DNA of 64,000 nt from Ascaris suum (Eukaryota; Nematoda; Chromadorea; Rhabditida; Ascarididae), in contig CM024181.1 in the NCBI GenBank assembly GCA_013433145.1, positions 4,464,001 to 4,528,000 on the forward strand, written 5' to 3'. This document shows, piece by piece, positions 1 through 13,467 of the stretch. Within the stretch, counting starts at the first letter, position 1. Each line of letters begins with the position of its first letter. Below the pieces are notes generated by a model. That model was given only the letters and a program-made list of their open reading frames with translations. It was not told where the DNA came from and did not search any database. The position numbers and the translations under genes were made by a program.

Positions 1-160
1 TCAGTGATCCGCAACAGATTCTTTTGCACAAATCGAGGGCAAAGTAAAAAAGCAGGGCGTTTTGAAGCAGCGAAATTGCTAAACGAAAAGACAAATCTCA
101 CTCAACTCTGATTCCAATTCTGTTATAACAAAAAAGGAACATGTAGCATGAGTTCTGTAC
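1..160. other. Left edge, inside the 3' part of the ABCG gene
   Basis: This stretch follows a splice donor (AG then GTACAG, minus strand) of the ABCG transporter gene, so it is intron. The terminal exon, which should carry the last membrane helix and the stop codon, lies to the left of the window. I see no coding sequence here. Confidence 0.5.
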
Positions 161-3100
161 CTGGTATGTGGCGAACACCCGACCATTCGTTAATCGTGAG
201 AGCTTCAAATCCATACCTATAAATCACTCTCACTGACGAGAATATGATCACAAATTCATAAAAGCTGGCCTGCAGTGAGCGCTCATGTGCAGTTTTGCGC
301 ACAGAATTTTGCTTCAGTGAGTTGACACAACGAATGGATTCAAGGATGTATTATGAAAAACGCTTCTTCATATGCATATATGTTATGACTGCATAAAGTA
401 GCCAGACTTGTTGTTAAATAAATCACAGTAATTATAGGAATAAGTGGTTCCCTTTGAGCCTATATCCGAGATAATAAAGAAAACCACACGACTGTTTAAG
501 CACCAAATTCTTTTAACAGTATCGCATTTAACTTTAAAAAATTTAACTGATTCTATTCCTCTAAGGGCTTGAAATTTCAAATAAGAGTCTGGATTTCTTG
601 AGAATTTTTGAGAGAACGTCTAAGGTAGCTGTTCGAATACTACTCTCAAATATACCATAATATGCATTTTCCCAAATGAAGCGATGTCGGTGCTTCTTCG
701 AACGAGTGATTTTTAATGAGTGATCTAATGCTTAGCCTATATGGTTCGACAAACATTTATCTGAGCGGGCGATACAATAATGCATTTCGACCGCTTCTTA
801 AGAATATAGACTTGTTGCATATTATAAACATAAAATTTACATGGAACGAAATGATAACCTGGAATTATATCGCTAATCAAAAGTGTATGTGGAAATGAGA
901 AAGAAATAAATGAGAATAAAAGCAAGCGACCTAAGGGATTAATAATTAGTTTACCTGAAATATGAAAGATAAGAAAGCCATTTGAAGTAGGATGGAATTG
1001 AGTTCGCATTGATGAAGAAACCTCCAAATGCCAACATCGGTACCACAAAAACTGGTAAATAAGTCATCGCGATTGTTGTTTCACCGAAAATGCAAGCAAC
1101 TGCATAAGCTGCAATTCCAATTTTTATCCACATGCATTCACTCGTTTCTAAACGTCATTTTCACAGTTGCTGAACTTCATCGCGAATTAAACCCGAAAAA
1201 ATTTGCGTATTTACGTCGCAAGACTACCAATTCATGTGTGCAATGAAAATTTTATTGTATCGTGGAGATGATCTTCTTTGATTAAGTAGCGAGTGCATTT
1301 TGGCTCAAATTCTCGCTCATAGCTTCTTGTTTATGTTACAGGGTTTTGCGGTAAGCTTGTGCCGTAGACAACTACTTGCTCATTAGCTGAAATAACACAA
1401 GTTTGCGTTGTACACAGGAAGCATCAACAGCATAGCAGAAGACAGAGGGGGAAAGAGAGAAGGAAGGGGCAGGATGGAGAGGGAGATAGAAGAGCGAGAA
1501 AAAGAGAAGAAGGCAGAACAAGAAAGAAAGAGGAGGGAAGAGAGACGTCACCGACATAACATATAATGGTTTACCAATTGAAATAGCGACATTTGTGATG
1601 AGTATTGTAGTAAGTGAGGCGAAGAGATAGTTGAATACATTTGGAAGAAGTCCTGAAATGATAAACCTTTGATAGAGCAAATGGAACGATATCGTTGTAA
1701 AAACACTTGACGCTTTGACCTTCGAAAAATGATGCTAAGTTTTCATCAACCTTTGATATCGGCGAGTTGTTACTGATATCAATTTCAAATTCGATTTCCT
1801 ATTCAGAAATCTCGCTAAATTCTATGAAAGCTCTTAGCTGAATTTTTTCCCCAAGCGAAGTATGGAATAATCTTTGGAGAGGATGTGAGCGCATTATTCG
1901 ATGTTCAGTAACGAAATGAAATCAAAAGCATAGTGTTTTGACACGACCAACCAAACAACTTGAAAATGCGCTAGAAGAGGCAGAAAAGAAGTCAGGTTTG
2001 AAGAGGAAGGATCCCGACATCTCCGGAGTAACAGTCTAATATAACTGAATAGATTTATAACGTCTTTATTGCATACATTCGAATATTAAAAGTGGTTCCT
2101 TATTCAGAGGCGGTGCAAGGACATCTATATAGTGGGAACTACCAAAATCCTTAAAGAACATTGAGCAGAACTTGCCTGAGAGCCAGTAGACGACCGTCGT
2201 ATACAGCAGCGGCAGAGCGACGTATAATGGGAACTGAAATGACAAAAAAACGCATGAAGAATTTACAATGATAAATTAGTTTTTCTTGTTCCAGAACGAT
2301 TTTTCAGATTCAATGCCACTGATTTCTATAGCATTGGCAAAAAGAGGAACTGCTACTCAAAAATATCTTTTAGAAGAACTAACCTCAGCACTGGTTTTTG
2401 CAAGAAAATAAGCATCCACACGGTAAATACCATTCGCGTTTTCACGAAGAAATATTGGTAATTCTCGAGTTATTGCCTGCAATACTGCTTTAGCCTTACG
2501 CATTTCCAGTATATGAAAGTTTTTTTCTCAAAATGACCCCAAAGATGCTAGGAGCTATGTTTGTACTCGATTATTTAACTCGTGATAATCAATCAACATT
2601 TGATGGCGCTCTCTTCTCTCCTATACTACTTTTAACTCCAGCCATCACCTCACTGACATAGACATGTATTTAGCGTGGCTCAGACATCCAAGGAAGTTTG
2701 CCCACATGGACGCTTTCGAGTGGAAACCGCGAATGGTGTGTATCAATCATCGCCAACGCTCGCGCTCGTCTCTGCCGAGTCGAGCTCGGAATTCTCTGCG
2801 GAGAAAACCAGACATTCCTCGTCGCTCCGAGCTGCACGGCATTTTGCAAGTAATAGCGAATGGGTTTGCTATCACCGTCTGCAGCTGTCTCGCTCAACGC
2901 ATCTGGCACACGTTTGTTCGTTTTTTAATGTGGAATTCCACTGCCGTTAGTTCCGTATATCAGCACATAACAAAAATAAATAAATAAATAAATAGATGAA
3001 TAAATAAGTAAGTAAATGAATAAATAAATAAATAAACAGATACACAAATAACAAAATGTTCAAATGTTGCATACTACCTTTGCACATCTTTAGATACCAA

Positions 3101-6100
3101 ACGGGTACCACAACGAGTAATACAACGGTAAATAGAAGAGTAAGAGATGCAAATGTGGAAAGAAAGCACTCCTATACTGTTGATATTCGTTGATTGAGAA
3201 AACTTGCAAAAGAAAAAGCAGTTAAATTTTTCTAAGTAATTTCCCTCTCATAAACACAATATTTCGTTATCTTTATTCGTACTGAAGTTTTTTGTAAACA
3301 TTTTCTAACGTTTTTTCAATTTGCTCTAAAATCACTTTCATTTAGAAGCTGTTTAATAGCGTGCACAAAAAATATTAACAAAGAATCAAAGAGTACCGGT
3401 ACACATGGAAATTGAAACATGAAATTAACATCGCGAACTGCGTTGAATAAAATTCCATTGATCGTTAGTACTGTAGACGCCTTAATGTGAGTTTGAAAGA
3501 AAACCACACTACAGATTAGTGCAGCTATCTGAAAGAAAAAATAGAGGGAACGATACTGCATCGGAATAACACACCTCCTGATGGTGAAATAATTTCACAC
3601 TGGCTAGTAGTGAGATTAGATTATCAATAAAAATATCACTACGAGACAAATCCAAAAGTTTCAAAAAAATCACTATAAAATTCAGGAAGTAGATTCCATA
3701 ACTCTTCTTAGAAGAAAGAGGAATAATTGATTCATTATTGGCATATCCTGCTACAAAACCGATTTTACTGCGTATTGGCTGAGAGACGAAAGAATTTCAT
3801 GGGATGATGGTATTTCGTTTTAATAAATTGATAAAAGTTTATAAGAATCACGCGTTAAAAAAATTTGTCATATTCTTTACAGTAGAATCATATGATAGGT
3901 TTCGAAGTGTGATCCAATTTTAGCAACAATAGTCGATATTATTTACAGATCTGTGCTTTATTCTATTTTCTAGCGAAGTTTTTTCAGCATATTTGAAATC
4001 AAAAATAGCAGGTATTTTTCGCACAAAAAACCAATGAAAAACTTACTGTTATTTGAATGAAACGAACACGAAGTAAGATCGGCTCTCTGATTATCGTTAA
4101 TGTTGATCGATGAAAAATACATCGAAATTGAGTCCACCAACTTGCCGCATATCTTCGAAGAAATAATTTTCACAGTGAGCTCAAGGAGCTTAAAAACTCT
4201 TCACCTTGCAATGATGACATCATCTGGACTAATGCAATCATATCAGATCTGTCGCTGAATATAAACTTGCGATGTCTGATGTCCGATACATATTGCCTTT
4301 ATGCAATTTTTTATTTACTCATCTAGTTTTCATTAATCCCGTATTTAAATACTCGATATTATCTCTATACTTGAACATGCGATCTCACTTCCATGCTCAA
4401 ATATTCGACATAATTTTTGCACTGAAACAGCCGATATTCTTCTACGATTAAATATCAATCTGTGATTAAATTGTGTCCATATGCTTAATACTCAAATTTC
4501 CTTTACTCTTATGCAAGCGATCAAAACGAGTAAATGATCTAGTCAGCTCTTCTACCTTGAAAGACAGCTTAGAACATTTCACACAACATTACGAAAATAC
4601 TCCAATTTTCTCGCTTATGCAACTTCTTTTGTGAAGTTATAGTCCTCTACAGAGAGGATGTTTGTCAAGAAACTTTATGCAAGCACAAGCTTTTTTTTCA
4701 TCCAACGTAACAATTTAAAAAAATGTTGATGAATGCTTGACTTAATTGCTTGCCCTCAAATACCTTAAAAACAGTCAGACGTTTTGCTTGTAAATCCCTG
4801 TAAACTCTATGAAAGAAAAATTGCTTCCGATAAAATAGAAAAATTGTAGGAAAACCTCGTTTTTCTCCACTGAAATATTCCACGACATTTGCCATGCAAA
4901 CGCCCGTTGTCAAGATTGCGATTTGTTTTCGCAACGCTCACTAAAGTCGCATTTGCATTTAGCATTCGACCATATTCGCTCTTTTCGAATTCGCCACGTA
5001 TTTTCTAAGAATTTCTCTCGAAAACCAACGAATTAGTTTTATAGCACCAGATAAATTTGAAGAGGAAAACTACTAATTCTTAGCAAATATACTTTCTCTC
5101 CGTTGTTTCTCCTCAGAAATGAACGACCTGATGCGCCATATTTTGCCACTTAAAAAAAAATTTATTCATAATTTACTGAAAGGAAATTTTTTGCTCAAAT
5201 CCAAGTTTGTCCTGAGATCATCTTTTTATCTACGAAACAACTTCAATCGCATAGTTAGCATGATGAAAGCGCATTTATTTTTCTATCATCGCAACGTGCT
5301 TTAGTGATAATCTCTTCTCAAAATTTTACGCATAATAACTGTTTATGCAAAAAAGCAAGATTCCGATCTTACCGCGATTCGCGAAATGCATTCGGCTCGC
5401 TTTCCTTCAGCGACGGCTAACGTCGAAATTATATAATCTGCAGGATTATAGAAATGTGGGCACGGAAAACCGCACCTGAAAATTTATTGCAAAGTGAATT
5501 TATGCGTCGACTGATAAATTTTGTTAATTAAGGAATATTCGAGGACATTTTGCCTTATTTATGTCTATGTTTCGAAAATGCGGCATAAATGTAGCCTCGA
5601 AATGATCTCAAAAAACTAAATCTATGCAGCAGTTATATTGAAGATAAAATTACAAAGTATACATGGTGAGAACGTACCAAGTATAGACCTTCAACATTTG
5701 CTAGAACGGGAATTGCTCGAATTTTACGCCTGAATTCCATGTGCAAAAAACACCACAAATTTATTCATTTTTGCAATAAAACACAGTGGATCGATGTCAT
5801 ATACCATGTACATCGATTGCGATGCAAGACTGCTCAAATTTAGACCGTTTTGTGGCACTGCCTTAAATCAAATGTAGCGGTAGGACGTGTTTGACTGAAC
5901 AAACAACAAAACTTCGTGTATAAAGCAATATGTTCATAAGAAATGCTATTTATGCAGAATGCCCGAGGTGTCGGGTTTAGGCGGCATAGAAGTGAGTTGA
6001 TTTCCATGGCCAGAAATGGCCAAGCCGGAGAAAATTTAGAGAATGGTAGTAGAATTCGTCGAAAGGAAAAAAACTGGTCGATAGTATTAACTTACGATGT

Positions 6101-9100
6101 AATATGAAGCAGCTTGTATTAAATGCTTTTGCAAATCTTCTTGGCACAAACACATTTTGAGATGTCGCATGGATAAACGGCTTTTTGTGGAAGATTTGTA
6201 AGGATAGTCGGATCAGCTAAAGCGTGAGGATATCATTTTGCTGTTTCAACTTTTAGTGATGATTTGTGGAATTTTTGGTCATGTGAGCGGCGATAAAAAG
6301 CGCATGTTGTTCTGTGCATTTTCCACGCTTTCGCGAACTTTTGTGCAAAGAGCATATTAATAACGATGTGTCAGTGCTCATGCAAATGTGTCCGTCGATA
6401 CATCTCTCTCCGTCTGTCCGTCTCTCTCTTTGTCTGATGAATATTTCCAGCGGAAAGAGAGAAAGAGAGAAAAAACAGATTTTGAAATCGAGAAGTTAAG
6501 AAATTGGAAATAAAACATCAGGAAATTTAAAGCATCTTTGAAAAGATTATTTTCAGCAAACGTCAAATTTAAATCTGGGATAAAAGTACTATAGATTTGG
6601 TGAGAATAACGTAAACCATAGCGAGTCCCCCTATATTACTTTTTCAGACTGATCCACCAACTTTGAGAGAGTCATCACTGTCCAATGATAGGAAAGAAAC
6701 TGCACGCATTTTAGCTTAGCCAGTTTTCCGTCGGACTGCCACAAAGACAGGTCTTTTGAGAAGGTCTGTATGAGCAGCCGGATGACTTAATACATATGAA
6801 ACCATTGTTTTTTATTGCTATTCTTTCATGATAAAAGTTTAAAAATGGTGAACATGGTGGGCAGAATAATAGGGAAATATTCAAAGCTACATTTAATGCG
6901 GTAATTTTAATTCCAAAATATGCAAAAAGCGTACTCTCTCCAGTGGTTTAGTGCTTTATCTGCTGGACCTTGATAAACCACTCGCCCGCAAGCCATTAGA
7001 CACAAACTGAAAACTGAGCGATAAAATATTTATAAATAGTTGTTAGAGTAAAGACGGGGCGTTGATACCACACTCTCAGTGTGAAAAGACATTTTTCTGT
7101 TGATTTTTACTAACAGTAAAAGATAGTCTTAAGTGTTACTTTAGTTATCATTGCGGCAACGTGATCGATCGACAACTGCGATAGCCTGTAAATGCTGGGC
7201 TATTCGTTCAAATATCCCAATATAAATTAAAGGTGTAAAGTGAAGGAATCACACCTTACTTCACAAGTTGTTACAGTTCATTTGCAGGTGTGAAATCTTT
7301 TTTTTCCGCGGTGACCCAAATTCACGGCTGCAATTCCACGAACTGTGCGACTATTCAAATTTTCAAACGTGTTGCACGACACGATGTAACTGCAACTGCC
7401 AGTCTGTAGAGAGAAATAGTGAATGTTGATTTTTTAGAGTGATATCGAATAGCGCTCTACATGGATAGGAAGCATGAGTAAAGTGAGAAGTATGTACTAC
7501 AGTATGAATCAGAAGTTGAAGGAAACAAGAATTTAAAGCAGCTAAAATGGGTGCACCATCAAAGGACTATGGCTCATTGATAGAGAGAAAGAAATTTTGT
7601 GCACCTAAACTGAACAATTTCATGTGCAACCTTGTATGAACTGTATGTTCACGTGAACTTCTCCGATAGCATTCACAAGCCCCCTATCTTTTCTTCCTCC
7701 ACCTTTCCCTTCCACTTTGACTCACCAGTAGCTTCGAATAGCTTGTCAGTTAGGGAGAATCACCTTCGAAATTATATTTGAGCGCATGAGATGAAATAAG
7801 TTTCAGTGTCAATAAATTTTAAAATAAATGTGCAAACGAACTCGTCGAAAAGTGTGAATACTTGACTGGATGGTTGGTGGATAGTTGTAATAACGGTCAT
7901 ACCCAGTTTAGCGAGGCATTTCATCGCGTTAACCACTTGCAATGACATGAATGAATCCAATCCAGATGTTGGCTCATCGCAAAAAATAATTGCCGGTGAA
8001 GTGAGTACCTCAAATTGATTCCCTAATTGTTTCATTCGTACGAGCTGTATATTTCTTAAAGAAAAGCTATTTAGTTACAATCTTAGTTTATTTCTCTCGT
8101 CGTCTTTATTATTTCTAATCTTTGTGAACGTTTATGAAGGTGATCTCTGTTTTTTATGGAGGTGACTGTTTCTAAAAGACAAGTCAATAGATAAGCGCTG
8201 ATAAGATGATAAGAACCTTTTTTTAAAGTATTACTTCTTGAAAGCAATCATTTTAGACTGTATTATTTCTCTTAGCTAATCTTCACACTTTTGTTTTTTA
8301 ACCAATTTTTTAGTGATGTATTTGTTTCTACCCATTGCGTATAGTCCTTTTTCACTTTCGTTATTGCCTATTCACCGTATTGAATAAAAACATTTCTTTA
8401 CTATGAAAAGCTCACTTATTTCTACACCACTCCACTTAAATGAACTGCTTATTTTCCGATCCGATTAATTCCTTTCGAAATTTACATTCTCAACACATTA
8501 CTCTGAATACATTGAAGGCTTTAAAAGAGCTTCAGAAAATACCTCAGAAGCAAATGAAAGACGCTTCTTTTCTCCACCCGATAATCCTTTCAAACCGTTC
8601 GGGGTACCAATCACTGTACTCGCGCATGCGCTCAATCCCATCTGAATCGACCATATCTATCATATATGGTCATTTTCTCAGCATTGCTTTCCTAGTGTCC
8701 TTTGTTTATTATGGATAAAATAAAAGTTAGCACCTTACAAGTAGTAATTTGTGCAGAGCTCATAATCGCTTAAACAGTAATTCTGATATAAAAACCTATA
8801 ATAAACTGCTTTGTTTCTTTAGTAAATTGGAATTTTCTGCATTATTCGCATATCCTTGAATTTTCGGCGACTGTTTTAACCGCATCAGTGATTCGATGAT
8901 CAGAATTCGAAACTCGTACAGTCCTCATCACTCCTAATTCCTTTATGAACGGCATTTCTGAGAGCAAAACACAATGATGACTGAACGCAATCAATCACCG
9001 GTAATGTTTGAAGGTGCATTCGAAAGATGTCAATGTTTGAAACGAAGAGATCAAAGATCCAAAACTATTGCGAGAAGTTTACCTCAATAATGACATCTTC

Positions 9101-11246
9101 AACTTTTTCTAAGCGTTGTTTGTCGGTGAATTCCTTTCCCATCCGCAGCTTCGCCTAAATAATCGATCATTCAATATAGTATTACTATTGAAAGAAGTTG
9201 TGAAAATTTGCATTACTCTATTTTTTGGAAGAGTAATTTGTGAAAGTACTTTTTGGTAAAAGCAGTTCTCATCATTGATGCAAGGGCTGTTCTGGAGCTC
9301 AACTTTCCTAGGTCAATACTCTTCATCCACTGAGAGCGACTTTTTTTTAAAATTAAATTCGCTCAAACTCAGGTTTAGAGATGTTAGTTAAATGTATTTA
9401 CACGAGAAGCACAACATTCACATTTAGCCTACCGAGAATAGAAGATGCTCTCTCACGGTCATCGTTCCAATAAAGCAATCATCCTGCTGAACGTATGCCG
9501 ATAAGTGCCTCATACACTTTCTGGAGATGCTTTCTCCGTTCACCAGCACTACGCCACTCGCATCAACATTAGCGAGATTACGTTGCGTTAGCATGTTCAA
9601 TAATGTCGTCTTGCCAGCTCCACTGAATTCATATGATTTGCATATCGAATTTCTACTTTTTTTCACCAATTTTTACTAAATATAAGTTCATTGTGAATTT
9701 TTCATTAGTTGTGTAAAAGCTTGAGTATAGGCGGGATGTAATTAGAAGAAGCTAAAATCCTCCACAGCTTCATCTCATCAATTTTAGAATCATACTTTAC
9801 TTTTACAATGAACTTTGTTTATTTGCGCATCACATAAACACACTTATGAAAAAGCATCAACGACCAGACAGTAGCCGTCATTTTATTTAAAGTGTGTCAT
9901 ACAGACGTACTTCGAGAGGTTGAAATGGGTGGCGATATATCATTTAATTTATGCATTATTAATAAATAAATGAGTTCCGAGAAGAGAATTTCAAATGAAA
10001 AAAATTTCGAAAATTGTTTTGAATAAATAGAAAATTGATGTAACTAAATAAATAAATGAACAAATTCAGATGCATTCGACTTGGTATTTCATATCACAGA
10101 TCAAATGAATGCAAAAAAAAACTGATAAAATCAAATTTCAAATAACTGAACTTCGCCACTTTCTATTGGTTATGGTCGCATATGCGAAATTTTTGAACTC
10201 AGCTAGCGCCGCAATATTTATCGCAATCGGCAAAAGAATGCCTTTTCTTATTGCAACTTATGAATTAGTTTAATAGACAATTTTCGTTGAAAGCACCATT
10301 TTATTTTTGTGGATGTGTTGATAACATTTTCTAAAAGAGTCGATATTTGGCATTTTTGCAAGCGGATATTGCATCCATCGTTAAGTTAAATGCTTTATGG
10401 TTTACCTGCTGCCCATAATTGCCATAAGCCGACCTGGATATGCAATGCCACTCACTGAAAATAAGAGATGATATTTCATAAAAATTCTCTCATCCATGTG
10501 ATGAAATCGGAAACAATCACAACAACAAGGCTTGGGCAACTCATGACAAATGCATCAAAGATCATTGGTTGACTAAACGGTTCATTTCGTCCATGTAATT
10601 TACTGATCAGCCTCTATAGATTATTCGCATATTTTCCAGTTTCAGACGACTGTCTGGAGCGGGTAAATAATACAAACTAAAGAGTTTAGATCGGAAGATG
10701 TCGAAATTATAGACCACTGACATCTCAAGGATTCCGTTTGCGTTTTCTTTTTTTTTTTTTGCAGAATGTCATTTTTCGCCATTTTTGCACCTCAGACCTA
10801 TTCAATAGGACATGAAAAGAAGTGAAAATATTAAACGTTGTTCAAATAATCGCTGTAATGTTTGGAATTCAATGCACAGCACTGTATATAATATTTTTAA
10901 ATAATATAACTGATTCCTACTTTACAATTTTTTAATCTTTATCACAATTTAGTACTACTTTGCAATAATTGAATAATTGAAAAGTAATTAGTTAATACGC
11001 CCATCATAACATAAATAATCATATATTATCGTTGAAAGTGTCATTTCTTCGTTTACCATCATGAAGAATTTCTTTTACAGATATCGAATGTGTGCGTATC
11101 ATCCATTCATTTTTCAGTAGATTTGATTTCTTTTTCGTGCTCCGGCGACATTCATATGGCGCTCGCGCTTTCACATAGATATGATACCATTCCAATTTCT
11201 TCGTATTCCACTCATCGACATTAACTGATGTTGGACGCGGAGGCAT
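161..11246 (-). CDS. ABCG-family (White-type) half-transporter, 3' end off window
   Basis: ATP-driven membrane half-transporter of the ABCG/White type. These work as dimers and usually move lipids, sterols, pigment precursors or xenobiotics; the substrate cannot be read here. Exons (minus): 11057-11246, 10406-10454, 9433-9622, 9083-9154, 8543-8641, 7842-8008, 6935-7006, 5373-5475, 4856-5004, 4047-4152, 3397-3528, 2384-2476, 2143-2233, 1575-1652, 955-1108, 161-216. All reading phases agree, giving about 600 codons. Seen: Walker A GSSGAGKT across the 10406/9622 junction, signature LSGGE at about 8570, Walker B with D-loop ([10 protein letters not shown]) and the switch histidine (TTIHQPSS) at 7850-7990, and the YNPADYI motif at about 5440. 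Membrane segments follow, with REPILLRVR before the first helix and ELPIFLREN in the coupling region. The exon at 4856-5004 has a weak donor. The start is uncertain: ATG 11246 follows a TTTAG acceptor, with another ATG at 11276. The last exon is missing. Confidence 0.93.
1441..1545. repeat. Purine-rich (GA) low-complexity tract
   Basis: About 105 bases almost entirely of G and A, inside the ABCG intron between the exons at 955-1108 and 1575-1652. It is a polypyrimidine tract on the transcribed strand and ends about 30 bases from the neighbouring donor. Confidence 0.7.
2660..2960. other. GC-rich island in an ABCG intron, open in several frames
   Basis: About 300 bases of much higher GC and CpG content than the surroundings, in the intron 2477-3396 of the ABCG gene. 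Three long reading frames overlap here (two plus, one minus). None shows a recognisable family, and none fits the phase of the flanking ABCG exons, which join directly (3397-3528 to 2384-2476). It could be a regulatory element, a transposon fragment or an unannotated RNA gene. Confidence 0.3.
2971..3041. repeat. Imperfect (AAAT)n microsatellite
   Basis: Tetranucleotide run of AAAT with scattered substitutions (AAGT, AATG), in the same ABCG intron, immediately beside the GC-rich island. A simple repeat or poly(A)-like tail directly after a GC-rich block is also the look of a decayed retroposon end, but no target-site duplication was found. Confidence 0.75.
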
Positions 11247-12682
11247 CACTAAAGATAACGACAGCACAACGGGCATAGCAAAACAGCATTAGCATATTTC
11301 GATCACCTATTCAAATCCACTGAAGTTCGTGCTCCCACTAATTGCTTTTTTCGAATTTCGATTACTTTACAATCACTAACTTTAATTCATCTCCTGGAAA
11401 GCATAAGAGTCTTGCCTTTAGGTAGGGCCAAAATTCTGTTAAAAAAGCCTTTTCCATGATTGTCATCCATACACATCGACAAATTTGCATTTCTAAACTT
11501 GCCCAAAAAGGAAATAGATAGGATGTCATTCAGTTATGTAGCTATTCAGAACCTATGCTATATTTAAATTTCCTTGAAATCCACAAGAAAAACAAAAGTA
11601 CAAACATAAGATTGAACACAAATTTTTTCATTCGTTCAATTTCGTTTATTGTACGTTTTTATTATTGACGCCATATGCACCTTTGCAATTCCATTCTCTA
11701 GAACAGCAAGTTTTAGAAATCATCAGCAACGAATAAAATTTACGAAATAATACGCTCACATCGTCCATACTTTTAACAGCAATCATATCATTTAAACGTT
11801 TTGGAATCGTTTATAGTTTGTAATTGAAATCGTTTAGCATTCCAAAACTTGAAAAGATCGTTTTTTTTGTGATCTGATCGATAAGAGTGAAAATCCGCTC
11901 AATTCCAAAATGTTCACTGATTTTTAGTCACTTTTAATTGAGCAGATTCATTTTGAAATTAATGAATCGAGTTGAAATTTGGAGGAGAAAGTTAGCCTAT
12001 GCTATAAAATATAGCGTCCAAAATTTTATGGCTAGATGTATAGCATTTGTGATTTCACTCTTGAAACTGCCGGAGAGATCGACATGGTCTCACGCCTACA
12101 TAAATTAGCTGCTCCTATCACTGGAGATGAAAAACATATATAGTACTATAACAGCATTAGAGTATTTCTATCCAACTATTTAAATTCTATTCAGCTTAAA
12201 TTCTAATCAACTGTTTCTCCAAATTTCAATCAAGTCTCAATCAGTAAATTCAATTCTATTCCTGAAAGCGGCAATGCCTAGAAGCATACTAGCGATGGCA
12301 ATAAAATGTGCTTTGCAAATGCAAATTGATATGATCGCGTCAACGGAGGTCGTTTTTGCCATAAAATTGCAGTCCCTCTCCACTAGCCCACGCATCTGAA
12401 CCTTGGGTTTTCAGTAACAGTCGCCAATAGAACAGTTCTTCCTCTCTCTGAACATAAAGAAAATAAGAGGGGTATCGGGGAGAGGTAAGAGAGGGGTGGG
12501 TGGGGGAGTGGAGAATGTAATACGCATATAAAGTCCGTTGCTTACGAGAAAAAAAATCATATCACACTGCATGAACTCGGTGATAAGCTAAAAACGCATC
12601 GCAAATGTTAGGAGTGAGTGATAAGCAAATATCAGTCGCAATGGTATCATTGTGCTAACACATGGGAATTACCCCTAAACAG
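11247..12682. other. Intergenic region between ABCG gene and plus-strand gene
   Basis: Probable promoter region of the ABCG gene (minus) and the 5' part of the plus-strand gene ending at 13467. I could not place a convincing first exon for the latter. A G-rich run (four G-tracts) lies at 12477-12506. Nothing else is supported. Confidence 0.4.
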
Positions 12683-13467
12683 CGTTGATAACGTGCATTA
12701 TAAGACTTCGATCAACTTTTACGATTAATCGCGATGACCGTAAATATACCTACGATCAAGGTTCTAACGATAGCGGAAATGCACTCTGCAGTGGATTTTC
12801 TTATACTCCTTATTTTAATCCCACTTTGATGTGTGTAATTCGAGAGTTTCCTGTTAAAACATGCAAGAATTTTCAATAAATAATTATCAAATAAGAGTAT
12901 GTCAATATCAAATTTTTAAATCAATACTGAATGAAAACCTTATTAGATGAATTTGATGAAAAAACACCGAAAAGTGAATCAATGAATTTGGAAGGAAGAT
13001 TCGTTGGTTTTGATCATGAGATATGAAATACCGAAAAAAAAGTATATACAATTCATGAGATTTGGGTTTGAAAATTGTCCAGTAAGAAAATTTCCCCTTC
13101 CTCAGTGGATGAATTTCGAAATGAAACGTAAAATAAATATAAAACGATAAATGTTCAGAACTTTGATTGGTTGTGATGAATATCAATAACTGCTGTTGCG
13201 CTTTCTCATCAGTTGATCAACCGCAACTCTAATGCAATTTCATTTGCAATATTTAACTCGAATTTATTAGCTTGGCCACCTCATTTAGCTCGGTCTGATC
13301 AACAAGTGGACATCAGAAACGTACGGCGATATTGGACTCAATTACTTGCTAGTTTTCGACGGTTTTCCCACCACTGCAAAGAAATAGTAATTAATGGGAC
13401 CGCCTCTGTGAAATGCAATTTTGGTGATCGATGTCTGCAAGATGATTTTGAAGTGGATAGCCTTTAG
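12683..13467 (+). CDS. 3' end of an unrecognised protein, two exons
   Basis: Exon 12683-12834 follows an AAACAG acceptor and ends at ATGTGT with a GTAATT donor. Exon 13213-13467 follows a strong CTTTCTCATCAG acceptor and runs to a TAG stop. The frames join in phase 0, giving 134 codons with balanced codon use in a strand orientation opposite to both neighbours. The protein contains spaced cysteines (LCSG, TLMC, HHC, KCNFGDRC) and an aromatic stretch (FSYTPYFNP), and ends in an acidic tail (DDFEVDSL). I do not recognise the family. The first visible exon starts mid-codon, so at least one upstream exon is missing from this model; it should lie between 11300 and 12680. A secreted or extracellular protein is possible because of the cysteines, but no signal peptide is visible. 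Confidence 0.5.

Noticed and set aside
3067..3172. Minus-strand hydrophobic open segment inside the ABCG gene, with AG and GT at its ends
   Set aside because: It looks like a membrane helix, but the flanking exons (3397-3528 and 2384-2476) already join in phase into the conserved ABCG coupling region. Inserting it would break that motif.
5689..5736. Possible ABCG exon after an AATTCAG acceptor
   Set aside because: It was considered as the link between the nucleotide-binding domain and the YNPADYI exon. The exon at 6935-7006 ([13 protein letters not shown]) fits both the phase and the family motif, so this one is not needed.
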